Origin: Pleurotus ostreatus/Saccharomyces cerevisiae fusant
Lineage: Eukaryota > Opisthokonta
DNA length: 35,103 bases
NCBI GenBank assembly: GCA_024196135.1
Contig: JAMQCK010000236.1
Span: forward strand, 1 to 35,103
Reading direction: 5' to 3'
Below are positions 24,301-33,641 of this stretch, one piece after another. Made by a program: the position numbers and the translations under genes. The notes below the pieces were generated by a model. That model was given only the letters and a program-made list of their open reading frames with translations. It had not been told where the DNA came from and did no database searches. Position 1 is the stretch's first letter. Each line of letters opens with the position of its first letter.

Positions 24301-24728
24301 GCCGCCGTCTCGGCGTCTCTCTCACCCCCGTTGGCATCGGGTCCTTCGTCGGGCCTCCCATGGTCGGCGCCATCCTCGGGCCCAACTACGATTGGTGGAA
24401 GACGATTGTGTTTTCGGGGGTGAGTTCTGTTTGCTCAGTTTGGCTAGGCCTTGCAGTCGACCTTGGCGTCCGCACGCTGCGACGACTTTGTGGTCGTGTA
24501 CCCTACGACGACTTGAGAGTCGTGCAAACCGCAACTGTTCGCGTTCCGAACGTACTCAGACCTTACGGTCGCGCGTGACAGACATTATAAGAGCGTTATC
24601 GAATTTTTGCAGCGTGCTGACTTCCTTTCCAGGTCATGGTCCTATCCGCATGCGCCTTCAATGTCACGGCGGTCGTCATCTTTCGTCGCCGCGCGAGAGC
24701 GAAGGCGGCTTTGACGGCGACGCCTTGA
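21303..24728 (+). CDS. MFS carrier, monocarboxylate transporter (MCT/SLC16) type (13 exons)
   Basis: Exons: 21303-21591, 21691-21731, 21918-22051, 22357-22416, 22591-22633, 22683-22790, 22844-22889, 22989-23425, 23592-23745, 23928-23991, 24051-24131, 24302-24419, 24633-24728; 556 aa. The first ~95 residues are hydrophilic (His/Ser-rich HSTAMSHNVEASSHS). Fungal MCT-type marks follow: GVFQEYYTTAWLPGYTTSDI, SWIGGVQYLFELGLGPVAGR, YDAGYGR after TM2, FLVQGVGMGLGLMFV, FRGQRALAMGIVAASAPLGS. The central loop (about residues 265-335) is charged and carries Thr-Pro-Lys repeats. The second half has FAILSFASIFGRIVPGWMADR, YFFGTVIAMYMPMVASMTPE and GVSLTPVGIGSFVGPPMVGA. It should move small carboxylates or related metabolites across the plasma membrane with protons. 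It sits between an IDO-like gene and ALDH copy 2, so an aromatic or short-chain acid cargo is a reasonable inference. Introns 3 and 4 contain minisatellites. Confidence 0.9.
22248..22310. repeat. 21-bp tandem repeat x3 inside intron 3 of the MCT-type gene
   Basis: Three successive 21-mers share the core GCGYGTCGGRTYTGGCC (starts at 22248, 22269, 22290). The host intron (22052-22356) is 305 nt, about five times the usual length here. Confidence 0.85.
22421..22516. repeat. 24-bp tandem repeat x4 inside intron 4 of the MCT-type gene
   Basis: Four 24-mers start at 22421, 22445, 22469 and 22493, each beginning GTCTY and containing TTGTGCGAGCC or a variant. The array starts directly after the GTGA of the splice donor at 22417. 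The host intron is 174 nt. Because 24 is a multiple of 3, the antisense frame shows a false octapeptide repeat. Confidence 0.85.
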
Positions 24729-26068
24729 ATGTTCACTGCGTTCAGCTTCCGAAACGTACACTTTTATAGATGCGCAAAATACACCGATACATATTTGCGA
24801 TGCTCCCTGACCCACGCACGTACACTCCTTTGTATATATGTCTGCTTTCTGCTGGGACCGGAGGCCGGGCTTGGTATATATAATCATCTGTATCTTATTC
24901 TTTCTCCTTGTATCCTTGTCCCTCTCCCTTGTTCTTTGCGCAAGTAGACTTGCGCTTGGCACTTGAAGCATGTAAATAGGACCTTTCCTGCAACAATTAT
25001 TGTTGCTCAAGCTGAGTCGGCCATGCATTCAACCTTGCCTAAAGAATTCCTGCTCGAATCTCGTACCTTGTGTCGCCCAAGTTCAACTGTGACGCTCACG
25101 CCCCCACCATGTGCTCAGCTGTTCGTTTGTGACGTACAGCAGCAAATTAGCCGCTTACTTTGCCCTCCTTCATACTAGCAACGGTTTTCAATTCAGCTTA
25201 CAGTACGCTGAACAACGAGTCCGAACGGGCGCGCGACAGGCTCGGTACCCATCCGCGCGACCATGAGAGGCCCGCGCCAAGAACATGCCCTTCAACCTTG
25301 CGAAGCTTCGTGATACTGGCACAAAAATCGGGCGGGCAGCTTCTGAGCGGGAGATCGCACTACCCTGTCAGTTCTTTACAATTTCATACTACGATGTGGT
25401 CGGGATAGGCGTAACCCGCGCCAGTGCTCATGAGAGCAGGAGAGAAACTGTTGATCCAGGTTTACATCCGTTTCCCATCAACTCCCACGATGTCACACAG
25501 CGGAAGATGCCGGAGTGAGTTGAACCTCGCCAGCGAGCAGCTGCAAGTATTACTGCTTTGTCTCTCTCACCAGCTGAACCTTTGATATTGACCTGAACCA
25601 TTCCGTGGCCGTTGAACCCATCGACGATCCCGAACAGGCTTGGCACGACGTTTTTCCAGCGCTTATTGTGCTCCGCAATCTCATCATCATGACACCAACC
25701 AGGTGGCAGGACGTCGACGAAGCCTACTCGTGACCCTTCTCAGGGCACGAAGTTCAGGCAGTTAGCCGCCCTCAAGAGTGCCATTACATGCCATACGACG
25801 CGGCTGAGCGCTTGATTATGCACCTGCACCCACGATTGACGACTGACGCCCGACGCTGACAACCGACGAGATCCTATTCGTCAGCCCGGGCTCACGGGAG
25901 CGCGGGTATAAGTAGGCAACGGTTGCCACTTGGCGATCGACATCCTTGCCTTTCGCCATCATCTTGTTGTTTCCTGCTATCACCCGATCTTGTTCTCTGC
26001 TCGGGCGATCTTGTTCTCCGCTATCATCACCGCCAAACTCTTGTCCTCCGCCGTCACTACGGACCAAT
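24729..26068. other. Intergenic between MCT-type gene and ALDH copy 2
   Basis: 1.34 kb with no supportable gene. The first ~200 nt are pyrimidine- and AT-rich and look like the 3' end of the carrier gene. The TATA-like box at 25907-25914 belongs to ALDH copy 2. The leader around 25950-26045 has short imperfect repeats around GATCTTGTTCTC (about 25986 and 26009). Confidence 0.5.
25907..25914 (+). promoter_or_regulatory. Putative TATA box of ALDH copy 2
   Basis: TATAAGTA, identical to the octamer upstream of ALDH copy 1, lies about 155 nt before the start codon at 26069. Confidence 0.5.
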
Positions 26069-28497
26069 ATGTCGTCGACCGCGCTGAAGCATACCGACTT
26101 GGGTGAGATCGAGAAGGTATGTGAATGTTCAGCTCTGGAATCGGCTTTGGAGGAGCCATCTCAAGATGATGACTCCGTACTTCCAGATCCACGCCCGATT
26201 GAGGGCGACCTTCGACTCCGGGAAAACGCTTCCTCTTGCGTATCGCAGGCAGCAGCTCCTACAGCTGGCGCGTCTCGGTGAGTTTACCGTTTCCTCTACT
26301 ATACTCGTCATACCTAACCTTACCCTAACGCTAACCTCACCCGAATGCTAACCTCACCCTACCCACCCCTAGTCCAAGACAACACCCAAGCCATGCAAGA
26401 GGCCATCTACAAGGATTACCGCAAGCAGCCGCTCGAGGTCGCATTGGGCGACACCACGCCCATCGTCCCGGCCGCCCTCCGCGCGGCGGAGAAGCTCGAG
26501 GAGTGGACCAAGCCCGAGAAGCCCGAGGTAGAGGAGTGGCGCAGCTCGTGGGACACGACGATTTACAAGGTGCCGAAGGGGGTTGCTGTCATCATTTCGT
26601 GAGTCTACTTCCCTTCTTACTCGAGGGAGCGGTACGGTGAGCGGGCCCTGGTGCGGCGCAAGCGTGTGCTAGTGCAGTGTCAAGCCCCTGCAAGCGCTCC
26701 AAGCACCTTCCAGTATAACACCTGCCATGCTGACGCTAACTCATCCGCCAGCCCGTGGAACTTCCCCTACATCCTCTCCTTCGGCCCGCTTGTCGGCGCC
26801 ATCGCCGCCGGCTGCCCGGCCATCCTCAAGCCCTCCGAGCACACACCGAGCGTGGCGGCCCTCTTCGCGGAGCTGGTTCCCAAGTATCTGGACTCCGATG
26901 CGTATGCGGTGGTGAATGGGGCGGTGGCGGAGACGGCGAAATTGTTGGAGCTGAAGTTTGGTGAGTAGGAGGGTTTTTCCAGTGCACGAGGTCTTCGAGC
27001 GCATAAAGTCTTTGAGCGCATGGGGTCTTCGAGACATCGTCCTTGTTGCTGACGCGGGCCTTGACAGATCACATCTTCTTCACGGGTAAGGCAGATATGC
27101 TGTTGTTCGCATACGTCTGGCTCACCACGAGGTAGGCTCGACGAACGTTGGCCGTATCGTCGCTGCCGCTGCGGCGAAGCAGTTGACTCCTACGACGCTT
27201 GAACTCGGTGCGTGTGATTTCGATGAAGCGTACCAATTGCTCACTGCAGAATTTTGCAGGAGGAAAGTCGCCCGTATTCGTCGACGCCGAGAACACGGAC
27301 ATCGAACTCGCTGCAAAGCGCGTCCTTTGGGGTCGCCAGATCAATGCCGGCCAGGTAAGCGTCGAAAGTTGATCTTCATCTCTCGCCCCTCACCCTTCCC
27401 TTCTCACTTCTCATTTCTCATTCCCCACTTTCACCTCACCCCTCAATCGTCCCGTCTCCCTTCTCATATCCAAAATCTCACTCACCTCACCCAGGTCTGT
27501 GTCTCCCCCGACTACATCCTCGTTCCCCGCTCGCACCAGGACGCCTTCGTCGCCGCCATCCAAAAGGCGTACAAGCAGTTCTACCCCGATGGTCCCCTTG
27601 ATTCATCTTCCACCCTGACGGCCGTGCACCCGAGCGCGCAGGAGCGTGTGAAGGGTCTGATTGCGGGGACGAAGGGGGAGATTGTGACCGGTGGGAAGGA
27701 GAAAGAGGGCAGGATTGAGCCGACGGTGGTGAAGAATGTGGATGTGAAGGATGCATTGATGGAGGGGTACGTTCGATTTTGTCTTGATTCTTTGTGTCTG
27801 CCCAACGACTGCGTTCCTCAACACTCCTGTTCGACTCAATCAATTTGTCGATCGCTAACAATGTCCTCAGAGAAATCTTCGCGCCTATTATGCCCATCGT
27901 CCCGGTCGACAACGTTGACGAGGCAATTAGTATCATCAGGTCGTATAGCACGCCCCTCGTGATCCACGTCTTCACCGAGAGCGCAGAGACGAAGGATAAG
28001 TGTACGTCCCGCCTTACTTCTATTTCCCCCCTTCATCGCCCCTTCTAATGCTTTTTACAACAGTCCTTTACGGTACACGCAGCGGTACCCTCGTTCTCAA
28101 CGACACCTTCATGGAGCTCGGTGGTACGTCAAGGTCCTTTGTTATCCGTGCGCGATATACTCACGGCCGGCTTTAGTGCACGAAACCCCGTTCGGTGGTT
28201 TGGGCGACTCTGGGTGTAAATGAGCGTTATCATATTGCGAATATCGCGCTGATAGACGCGCAGTTGGCTCGTTCTCCGGCAAATACGGCTTCGACACCTT
28301 CACGCACCAAAGGAGCTACATCAACGTACCGCTGGCGTACGTGGCTCATACTTCTACTGTATTGGAATATTGGATGCTGACGTAAGGTCTCGCCATACAG
28401 CGCAGAGCCCTTCCTTGGCCACCGCTATCCGCCGTACACGGAGGAAGGGTACAAGTTCTTCGCCGCGGGCGCGTCGCAGAAGATCCCGGATAACTGA
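26069..28497 (+). CDS. Aldehyde dehydrogenase, class-3/fatty-aldehyde type, copy 2 (13 exons)
   Basis: Exons: 26069-26116, 26187-26277, 26373-26598, 26752-26960, 27068-27085, 27136-27207, 27260-27354, 27495-27766, 27871-28001, 28064-28123, 28177-28215, 28264-28336, 28401-28497; 476 aa. It is a paralogue of copy 1: the exon sets match length for length (91, 226, 209, 18+72=90, 131, 60+39=99, 73, 97 nt). Catalytic marks are intact: PWNFPYI, GCPAILKPSEHTP, Glu220 in LELGGKSP, Cys255 in NAGQVCVSPDYILVP, EIFAPIMPIVPV, PFGGLGDSG, and HQRSYINVPL. Three introns are unique to this copy: one splits the Gly of FTGS, one lies between Gln253 and Val254 just before the nucleophile, and one splits GV in LGVHETPFGG. 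It probably oxidises a related or the same aldehyde. It is in tandem orientation with 7-TM copy 2. There is no membrane anchor. Confidence 0.93.
26310..26370. repeat. Telomere-like CCCTAA-related short tandem repeats in ALDH copy 2 intron 2
   Basis: The stretch has CTAACCTTACCCTAACGC followed by two copies of GCTAACCTCACCC about 19 nt apart. It fills most of the 95-nt intron. The resemblance to telomere repeat is partial and orientation is C-rich on plus. Confidence 0.6.
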
Positions 28498-29477
28498 GCA
28501 TTGGGTGTGGCTACATGGTTCTTGTCCCCTTCTTGGATAGCTACCCACGATACACCAGAATGTAAGAACACGATTTATGAACAGACTTTGTACCATTTGG
28601 GACTGATGCGAAAGGGATTGGACCAACAAGCACCCACGAGGTCGGAAGCAAATGACCGAACGGGGAACACGGAATTTTCCGAAACGCGACTCTTCCTCGA
28701 CATCGTCCCAGAACCTGCATCAAAGACCACCGCAGCGTCTATGGGATGAATATAGATATACAATCCAGACTCTGCTCTCGAGTGATGCTCAGCTCAAGTG
28801 ACAAACATCACTTGGTATATACGGGCGTCCCGCAGGTTGCCCCGGTTCAAATCACGCACCGATGAGTAGCCGACTATGTTCAGAATCTGTGCGTGCTATC
28901 ACCCCTCCGCGTAGTTCCAATCCTACTGCGACGGACTTGTGCTGCAGGACGCAATACAAAGCAGCGCCGAATTCGTAGATAGCCTCTGCGACGGAGGGAT
29001 CTATCTCTGACCAAGCTCGACTCCAGGCCTTCGAGGCTACTGTCTGTTTACGGGAGATCCGAGGAGAACGCTTCGCCGAATGAGAACAATGGAAGAAGAC
29101 AACGGGCTTGGAATTCGGGAAGCATAGCCTCGGGATCACTGCATGGACGTGCAGGTCACCATCTAACGAAGAACGCCTCAACTAGCTGATGACCGTCGTG
29201 ATGGTCTCCCGCCTGCCAATAGCAACCCCGACACTGTTGTGGGTCGGCGTACAAGGCTTCCATGTGATCAAACAGTCAAGAAACCTTCCTTTGCGGACGC
29301 TAAAGCACCCGTTTCAATGGCATTCAAGTCCGTAAACAGCGCCGATGGCGGTGCGGCGCCTACCCATCATTCTGAGGTGTCGTCGCATGAGGCCAGGCAT
29401 CGCGCGCACTTACGGCGCACGACCCCGGGTTTATTAGTGCGGAGCGCTCTCTCGTCAGGCCGTCATCTGGTCAAGCC
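28498..29477. other. Intergenic between ALDH copy 2 and 7-TM copy 2
   Basis: No gene supported. A minus-strand open frame of about 109 codons (28852-29181) does not begin with ATG and matches no family I know. It could be a chance frame or a gene remnant. Confidence 0.45.
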
Positions 29478-30927
29478 ATGCCGCCCGCGAGCGACATCCC
29501 TCTTGACGTCGCCGGTATCATTTCGACGGTCCTCGAGGGCGTCCTCTATGGTGCGACGCCCGCTGGTGATACGTGTACCTCGCTGATTGCGGACAGGCTT
29601 CTCAATTTTTATGGGCGCTGCGACTGTCTGGGTGCTGAAGAGAGGGCGCAAGTGGAAGGACGTTCATAAGCTCATGCTGTTTGCGTCCTTCCTGCTCTTC
29701 GCCTTTAGCACAGCTGTAAGTTTTGAGACTCGTAACGCTGACCGTAGCTCATTCTTGCCTGTAGCACCTCTGCATCGACATCAGGAGGATCTACCTAGGC
29801 CTTGTTCGGCACCGCAACACCCTCGGAGGGCCTATTGCGTATTTCTCTGACGTCTCGCAAGAGACTTTCGTGTCGAAGAATGGCATCTACACTGCTCATA
29901 CAGCCCTAGGCGACGGTGTCGTTGTAAGGACTTCCCTTACAGAGTGCCCAGCTATGAAACTGACTATGCCACAGATATACCGTTGCTACATGGTGTGGCG
30001 CAAGATATGGGTCATCGTGCTACCAATGATCCTGTGGTGCTCCGTTCTAGGCTCGTCCCTCATAGATACTCCGAGAGGGAAAGATACTTACGCATATCGT
30101 CTATCCACAGCAAGTGGCATCGGGACCGTCTACACCATCGCGCAAGTCACCCCAGAGTCCGGCAACATCTTCGCGGCCAACACAGCGCGATGGATCACCG
30201 CCTTCTACGCGACGACTCTGGCATGCAATTTCATGGCCACCGGTAGGCCTATTCACCTGGCGTGCCATTGACACGCCGTGCTGACCGGACTCCAGCGCTC
30301 CTCGCCTATCGTCTCTGGTCCGCCGAGCGCGGCTCTCATGTCTGGCGCAGTGGGCGCAGCTCCATCCGGCCCGTCCTCCTGATCGTCGTCGACGCCGGCG
30401 TTCTCTACTCCGTCACGCTCTTTTGCGCCCTCATTCTCTTCGTCTCCCAGTCGCGGGCGCAGTACGTGGTGCTGGATATGGTGCGTCACAATCTTCTTTT
30501 ACCTTTCTTCGATATCCCCCACCTAACACCGATGCCTTACCAGATCACGCCCATCATCTCCATCTCGTTCTACATGGTCCTCCTCCGCGTCGGGCTCAAA
30601 TCGCGGGAGGAGACGCAGGCGAACGGGCTCACCGCGCTCAGCAGCGGTGACCGCAGTGGGATGCGCTACGCGCCGCGCGCGTCATACTACCGTAGGGACA
30701 CCATGCAAGTCCACATAAGCCGGCTCACCGAGACGCAAATACTAGAGCAGGACAAGACGTTCGCGGAGACCGTGATCAACGGAGACGAACCGCTGTCGCT
30801 ACGTTCGGGCGATTCGCCTCCACTCCGTACAGACGACCTGCCCACACCTCGTTCAAGTGACCCACTAGCACTTCGTTTCGACGAACCACCACGACACGCC
30901 CGTCCCCCCGCCGGCTACATCCCGTGA
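29478..30927 (+). CDS. Basidiomycete 7-TM membrane protein, copy 2 (7 exons)
   Basis: Exons: 29478-29550, 29597-29715, 29765-29923, 29975-30050, 30111-30242, 30296-30480, 30544-30927; 375 aa if every intron is removed. It is the paralogue of 9490-10824: same six intron positions and phases, and shared blocks such as FMGAATVWVLKRGRKWKDV, DVSQETFVSKNGIYTAHT, NIFA..TA.WITAFYATTL and PIISISFYMVLLRVGL. Seven hydrophobic segments are conserved, so the membrane topology should be the same. Two oddities: intron 4 (30051-30110) has lost the GT donor (GCTCGT instead of GTGCGT in copy 1) and is 60 nt with no stop, so a 395-aa form keeping it is possible; the C-terminal tail is about 30 residues longer and carries short repeats (LRSGDS, LRTDD, PRSSD, LRFDE). 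Function is unknown, as for copy 1. Confidence 0.85.
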
Positions 30928-31377
30928 GTGCACGACCCACGATACTCGCTACGAAGTCTCTGAACGACCGTTGTTTATGTATCCTCCTCATCTTGGACTG
31001 CCATCCTTATGTATTTGCGCATGATATTTATTTGGCACGTATCGTCTGCCTGTAGTATATAAGCATGTAGTCTAGCGGAATCGGTATGTTATAGAGCGCT
31101 TTGCTGGTCTCCCTCGCCCTTGGCGTGGTTGAAGGCGCTTGCTTGAAAACTCAAACGCGGCTGGAAGTTTAGGTGCGTGTGATACTCGTCGGATAAGTCG
31201 AACCCTCTGCAGTGAATACATAACGCCATCATACAGCCCTCACGATACATGATATGGTACAAAAGGCAGGTCAAATACACTGTCCGTCTACGGGCCTCAT
31301 ATATATAACGCCTAATTGAAATCGTTAGCGCATGGCGCAGGTCTGCCATCTGCACGATCACCCGCACGGGCCGCACC
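30928..31377. other. Convergent intergenic region, 450 bp
   Basis: It lies between the stop codons of 7-TM copy 2 and the DUF6533-type gene. No coding potential is supported. TATATAA-type AT-rich stretches near 31056 and 31303 could be part of 3' processing signals for either gene. Confidence 0.45.
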
Positions 31378-33641
31378 TCAAGCAATCTCCGTAGAGCCTC
31401 TGACCTTAACGGTCTCCGCTGGATCTCGCCTCGCTGCATCCTCCGTACCTCGCCTTGCGGCCCTCGTCGTGTCCCCGCCCTTACCAACCTCCATCGTACA
31501 TCGCCCCTCCACCTCCTCCGTCGACGACGGATCCGAGCACACCAGCGAGTCAAGCACCACAGTCGAGTGCGCGACCTCCCAGGGCGCACTGGCAGTCGAG
31601 TGCGCCACTACCCACGGCAACGTGGTCAGCTCGACGCCGCCGGTCGTCTGCTTCGAGCGGTTTGCGGACGTCTCCTGCAGGTGGAGCATCATGCGGGAGA
31701 GGATGGCGACGGAGACGCTGGGGGGGCGCGGTTAGTGGGTTCAACGCGGGATTGTGGGAGGCGGAGGGCGAGGATCGCGATGGGAGGCGGAGGGCGAGGA
31801 TGCCAGTGGCGTGAGCGTGTCCGACTTACCAGCTAACGACGGGTACGAGAAAACCTTGGAGATATGGCTGCAGAAGCACATCAGCCAGCCACGAGAGAGC
31901 GATTGTGGTACGGAGACCTCACATCGAGGACCTGCGCGTGATACGTCAGTCAGAGCGTATCCACATAAGGTCCCATAATTCAACATCATACGCACATAAT
32001 AGGTCAATACGTTAGCGAAGTTCAGCGCAAACATGCTTCCAAAATATATAGCACCTGCACAATCAGATAAGTGAGAAAGTTCAGCGCTGTCGCCCCAGCC
32101 TCGCACCAGGCATCGTCGCTTCAGCCTCGCATCGAGCACCGTCGCCCAGAACTCACCATCCCGCAATAGCAGCTGCATGATCGGCATGTGCGGCTCCCGC
32201 AGCGCGCCGAACGTCTTGTACGCGGTCATCGCGAAGACGATGAAGTCGTACACCATGACGGTGATCCATATGGCGGAGAGGCCTGGGCGAAGCTTGTCAG
32301 TTCGTGGCGGGAATGGAAGAGCGAGGCCGTGGTGGTGAGACCAAAGTGCCAGGGCGGAGAGGCGAGAGTGCCAGGACGGTGATGCAAGAGTGCCAGGACG
32401 GTGAGACCAAAGTGCCAGGACGGCGATGCAAGAGTGCCATCGCAGCGATTCGAATGCGAAGAAATCGTCATAGCGAAGAACGCGTTGGCTTAACTTACGA
32501 ATTGAGCTGAACGTATCGTCGTGCGATTAGCGCGCTCTATCGCTGACGCAAGGATAGTCGACGTACTTCATCCCAGATACTGTCACCGGGCACCGCAGAC
32601 CTGTCACGGAATGCAGGACCTCGTCGCTGGGAGACATGTTGTACTTCTGGGTGCTGATGGCCCACTGAGAGGAGGGGCGAAATAAGCAAACTCCATTCAT
32701 CATCTTAGAGTTCAGCCTCTGAGCAAGCATCAACACTCACCAATATCACCGCGCTCCCAACTGCCGCATAGAACAGAAGGCCATACAGTACGCGCTTGCT
32801 CTTGCCGAAAATTGCGTAGACGCGCTGCATGATGAGGACTGGCGGGAGGTCGTCAGCCGCCACGGGCTCACTAGTACCCTCAACACTCAAGCGTGAAGTA
32901 CAGCCAGAACTCAAGCGCGAAGTACAGCCAGCACTCGATCTTGAGGTACATACAAAAGCGAAAACAGAACTCACTAGCAACGACGACCGCCATCGTAGTG
33001 AAAGCCGCAAACCGAAAATTGCGTATCGCTCGGCACCTATGAGACGTGGGAGTCCACGGTCAGGACTGAATGGGCAAACGTCCTTATGGGGGACGTACGT
33101 CTGGAGATGGGTGTCAGCGACCGGTTGAGCGAGCAGATGGTTTGGTTGGCACAGAATCCAGAAGCGAGTAGAGAGAGCAGACGGTCAACGGCGGTTACAG
33201 AAGAAATACAGAGTCAAAAGGAGCAGGTGATCACGCGTACCTCGAGCGGTGCGGTCCATAGACCGAGGACGGTAGCCAAGACCGTGACGATTAAGGCGGT
33301 GTAGCGGAAGACGAAGAATACGTGCGAGGCGCGGTTCTTGGGTCGTAGCCAGACGTACTCAATTTCCATTGCTGAGTTTGTCAGGAGGTATTCAAAGAGT
33401 GGCACAGAGGACAAGGAAGCCGCCTACCGAGAGTTATAATGTGATCGTAAACTAGTATCGCTGAAGATATGCCGCATCAGAGTGGGATAAAAATTGAGGC
33501 AAACCGGCGAGGCTTACCCATGCTGGTCAGGTGCATGGCATTGTTGATGAAGCTATAGCGAGTTCAGCGTCTGCATTTTCCCTTCGTGAGCCGCACCCAC
33601 AGGGATTTGGCCAACAGGGGAGCACCGCCGTCCGGGCTCAT
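31378..33641 (-). CDS. DUF6533-type multi-pass membrane protein (about 13 exons)
   Basis: Exons, 5' to 3': 33641-33601, 33552-33518, 33451-33428, 33371-33241, (33100-33099), 33036-32975, 32838-32741, 32664-32567, 32506-32499, 32282-32157, 32054-31996, 31917-31847, 31717-31378; about 364 aa. The N-terminal motif VYDHIITLAMEIEYVWLRPK is the DUF6533 signature (YD...TL..E...W.RPK). Next come FFVFRYTALIVTVLAT, FAAFTTMAVVVAILIMQRVY, AIFGKSKRVLYGLLFYAA, LSAIWITVMVYDFIVFAMTA, MQLLLRDGAIYFGSMFALNF and the terminal VSVAILSRMMLHLQETS. These basidiomycete proteins have about seven helices and no known role. Exon 9 is 8 nt and exon 3 is 24 nt. A 2-nt exon (AC) is the only way I found to join exon 4 (phase 0) to the CRAIRNFRF exon. 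The donor of the last intron (GTACCC) and acceptor at 31918 (GAG) are weak, so these joins are uncertain, and the gene could be partly degraded. Confidence 0.72.
31755..31806. repeat. 26-bp direct repeat x2 in the last intron of the DUF6533-type gene
   Basis: The block TGGGAGGCGGAGGGCGAGGA occurs at 31755 and again at 31781, a period of 26 nt. The host intron is 129 nt. Confidence 0.8.
32335..32444. repeat. 22-bp minisatellite, 5 units, in a DUF6533-type gene intron
   Basis: Units start at 32335, 32357, 32379, 32401 and 32423. The shared core on plus is AGTGCCAGGACG, preceded alternately by GTGAGACCAA or GTGATGCAAG. The array makes up half of the 216-nt intron (32283-32498). Confidence 0.9.
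32885..32956. repeat. 24-bp tandem repeat, two good units and one decayed, in a DUF6533-type gene intron
   Basis: Units start at 32885, 32909 and 32933 with the core ACTCAAGCGYGAAGTACAGC. The third unit is diverged. The host intron (32839-32974) is 136 nt. Confidence 0.85.

Noticed and set aside
26310..26370. True telomere or chromosome end
   Set aside because: The repeats are short, degenerate and inside an intron flanked by coding exons, so this is not a chromosome end.
28852..29181. Possible small gene or kinase-like remnant on the minus strand
   Set aside because: It does not start with ATG and shows no convincing motif; too weak to annotate.
32335..32444. Regular short repeats that might suggest a CRISPR array
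   Set aside because: Units are contiguous with no spacers, lie in an intron of a eukaryotic gene, and no cas gene is present.
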